Program-made: the position numbers and the translations under genes
In this document: piece by piece, positions 5,240 to 6,468 of the stretch
How positions within the stretch are numbered: position 1 is the stretch's first letter
Layout of the letters: every line of letters starts with the position of its first letter
Assembly: GCA_905236325.1 (NCBI GenBank)
Contig: CAJOPJ010000060.1
Location: 1 to 6,468, forward strand
Direction: 5' to 3'
DNA: 6,468 nt
Source of the DNA: an uncultured Selenomonadaceae bacterium
GTDB lineage: Bacteria > Bacillota > Negativicutes > Selenomonadales > Selenomonadaceae
Notes under the pieces: generated by a model
What the model was told of the DNA's origin: nothing
The model's database searches: none
What the model saw: the letters and a program-made list of their open reading frames with translations, nothing else

Positions 5240-5704
5240 ATGGAAAGTTACATAACACTTGGACTTGTACTTTTACTCAGCATTATCGGTCACAACATGA
5301 CAGTTGTTTACGCGGCAATAATTATCTTGGTCTTAAAAATTTTGTCGCAAATAACTTCGCAGCCTATAATTGTCGATTGGATGGGCGGTCACGGCTTGCA
5401 ACTTGGAATAATAATTTTAACAGCGGCAGTTTTAGTTCCAATTGCCAATGGCACAGTCACAATTGCAACAATGATACATTCCTTCAAGTCAGTCGCAGGA
5501 GTCGTAGCTATAGTCGCAGGACTTTTGGCGGCGATTGCAGGCGGCTTGGGCGTGCCTTTAATGCAGGAAAATCCAGATGTAATTCCTGCGCTGATTATCG
5601 GCACAATGGCAGGAGTTTTTTTCTTCAAAGGCATAGCGGTCGGTCCACTAATTGCGGCTGGCTTTACTTACTTTGTTTTGGCAATTATTCAACATTCAAA
5701 ATAA
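5240..5704 (+). CDS. UPF0756 (DUF441) membrane protein, YeaL/YtwI type
   Basis: A 154-residue, very hydrophobic protein of the UPF0756/DUF441 family. The biochemical function of this family is not known to me. Hydrophobic segments lie at about 4-17, 21-35, 54-69, 85-103, 113-127 and 131-149; the first two and last two could each be one longer or paired helices. Family-like features are V-L-V-P-I-A-N-G (64-71), the Gly/Ala-rich A-G-L-L-A-A-I-A-G-G-L-G-V-P-L (93-107), N-P-D-V-I-P-A-L-I-I-G-T (111-122) and the C-terminal G-I-A-V-G-P-L-I-A-A-G (131-141). Length and layout match the family (about 150 residues). A strong GGAGGAGG (5222-5229) precedes the ATG by 10 bases. It ends 35 bases before cydA in the same direction, so co-transcription is likely and a role linked to the bd oxidase or membrane energetics can be proposed, as inference only. 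Confidence 0.88.
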   Translation: MESYITLGLVLLLSIIGHNMTVVYAAIIILVLKILSQITSQPIIVDWMGGHGLQLGIIILTAAVLVPIANGTVTIATMIHSFKSVAGVVAIVAGLLAAIAGGLGVPLMQENPDVIPALIIGTMAGVFFFKGIAVGPLIAAGFTYFVLAIIQHSK

Positions 5705-5725
5705 TTTTTTTGAAAATAATTTTTT
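5698..5725 (+). repeat. Short tandem duplication over the DUF441 stop
   Basis: AAAATAATTTTTT occurs at 5698-5710 and again at 5713-5725 with a 15-base period. The first copy contains the DUF441 stop codon and the second lies just before the cydA ribosome site. It probably arose by slippage and sets the intergenic spacing. Confidence 0.5.
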
Positions 5726-5739
5726 AAGGAGGAGTCTTA

Positions 5740-6468
5740 ATGGATGCTTTAATTTTGTCGCGGTTGCAATTCGCAGTGACCACTGTGTATCATTTTTTAT
5801 TTGTACCTGTGACGCTTGGGCTTTCAATATTTGTCGCACTTTTGGAAACTTGGTATCTCAACGCCGAAAGTTACGAAGAAAAAATCAAGCTCCGCAAGTT
5901 GGTGAAGTTTTTCGGCACAATATTTTTAATTAACTTCGCTATGGGCGTTGTAACCGGTATCGTGCAGGAATTTCACTTCGGAATGAACTGGTCGGAATAT
6001 TCAAGGTTCATGGGCGATATTTTCGGTGCGCCGCTCGCGCTTGAGGCTTTAACTGCGTTTTTCTTGGAGTCAACTTTTATCGGCGTTTGGATTTTCGGCT
6101 GGGACAAACTCAGCGAAAAAATGCACTGCGCTTGCATTTGGCTTGTTGCTTGCGGAAGTAACTTGTCTGCATTTTGGATTTTGGTTGCAAATAGTTTTAT
6201 GCAACACCCTGTCGGCTATGAAATTCAGGACGGTCGCGCAGTTATGACAAGCCTGTTTGACTTAATCACAAACCACTATGTGCTTGGCGAATATTCGCAC
6301 GCTTTTTTTTCAGGAATGACGACGGCAGGATTTTTAGTTATCACTGTCTGCTGCTGGAAAATCGCAGCCGACGAAGTCAGCCGCGAAATGTTTATCAGGA
6401 CTTTAAAACGCGCAACTTTGTACTGCTTGGTTGGAATTATGGGCGTTATGGGTTCCGGACATTTGCAC
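5740..6468 (+). CDS. cydA: Cytochrome bd quinol oxidase subunit I, N-terminal part
   Basis: CydA carries the haems of cytochrome bd, which oxidises quinol and reduces O2 to water at the cytoplasmic membrane with high oxygen affinity. The 243 codons present run off the right edge. R-L-Q-F-A-V-T-T-V-Y-H-F-L-F-V-P-V-T-L-G is the family N-terminus, with His18 equivalent to the haem b595 ligand His19 of E. coli. E-F-H-F-G-M-N-W-S-x-Y-S and G-D-I-F-G-A-P-L-A-L-E-A-L-x-A-F-F-L-E-S-T-F carry Glu102 and Glu110, matching E. coli Glu99 and Glu107 of the proton and haem site. His187 in Y-S-H-A corresponds to the haem b558 ligand His186. The b558 Met ligand and the Q-loop lie beyond the window, so the loop class cannot be told. 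AAGGAGG (5726-5732) stands 7 bases before the ATG. cydB is expected downstream. Presence fits an anaerobe or microaerophile that scavenges oxygen. Confidence 0.96.
   Translation, partial: MDALILSRLQFAVTTVYHFLFVPVTLGLSIFVALLETWYLNAESYEEKIKLRKLVKFFGTIFLINFAMGVVTGIVQEFHFGMNWSEYSRFMGDIFGAPLALEALTAFFLESTFIGVWIFGWDKLSEKMHCACIWLVACGSNLSAFWILVANSFMQHPVGYEIQDGRAVMTSLFDLITNHYVLGEYSHAFFSGMTTAGFLVITVCCWKIAADEVSREMFIRTLKRATLYCLVGIMGVMGSGHLH

Noticed and set aside
5047..5727. Long plus-strand open frame overlapping the DUF441 gene
   Set aside because: It lacks a ribosome site, has an odd Asn/Ser/Arg/Cys-rich composition after residue 70, and is the shifted-frame shadow of the clearly recognisable DUF441 protein.
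1..6468. CRISPR array, tRNA or rRNA genes
   Set aside because: No regularly spaced direct repeats and no tRNA-like cloverleaf or rRNA signature were seen on either strand.

Overview
The window looks like a low-GC Firmicute-type genome, perhaps a Negativicute from an anaerobic gut or rumen setting. This placement is inference. It rests on AT-rich codon use, strong GGAGG-type ribosome sites, a lipoprotein-type hydrolase next to a secreted hydrolase, an UPF0756 gene and a cytochrome bd gene. No rRNA, tRNA, CRISPR array, integrase or transposase gene is visible.

Layout. Positions 1-1329 (minus strand) hold two alpha/beta hydrolase genes overlapping by 4 bases. The upstream one is a secreted esterase broken by an in-frame TGA exactly where a Trp codon is expected. 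The downstream one is a probable lipoprotein that runs off the left edge. A LysR-type regulator (1446-2327, plus) is divergent from them, with two face-to-face promoters whose -10 boxes overlap. This is the classic arrangement for a regulator controlling its neighbour. Next is a sodium/proline symporter, putP (2445-3923, minus), with a TTG start, a near-consensus promoter and its own terminator. A 207-residue protein of unknown function (4080-4703, plus) is divergent from putP.

Positions 4704-5239 have no convincing gene but are rich in structure. A 24-base inverted repeat (23/24) bounds 419 bases. Inside it are a 70-base imperfect palindrome and a roughly 120-base stretch that can fold as a closed multi-branch RNA. 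An intrinsic terminator lies just beyond the right arm. It could be a small non-autonomous mobile element, a structured non-coding RNA, or both, and it is the most unusual part of the window.

The right end (5240-6468, plus) is a two-gene unit: an UPF0756/DUF441 membrane protein followed 35 bases later by cydA, subunit I of cytochrome bd quinol oxidase, truncated by the window edge. The spacing suggests co-transcription and a possible link between DUF441 and bd oxidase function. The genes as a whole point to small-molecule uptake, secreted ester hydrolysis and oxygen scavenging, not to one dedicated pathway.
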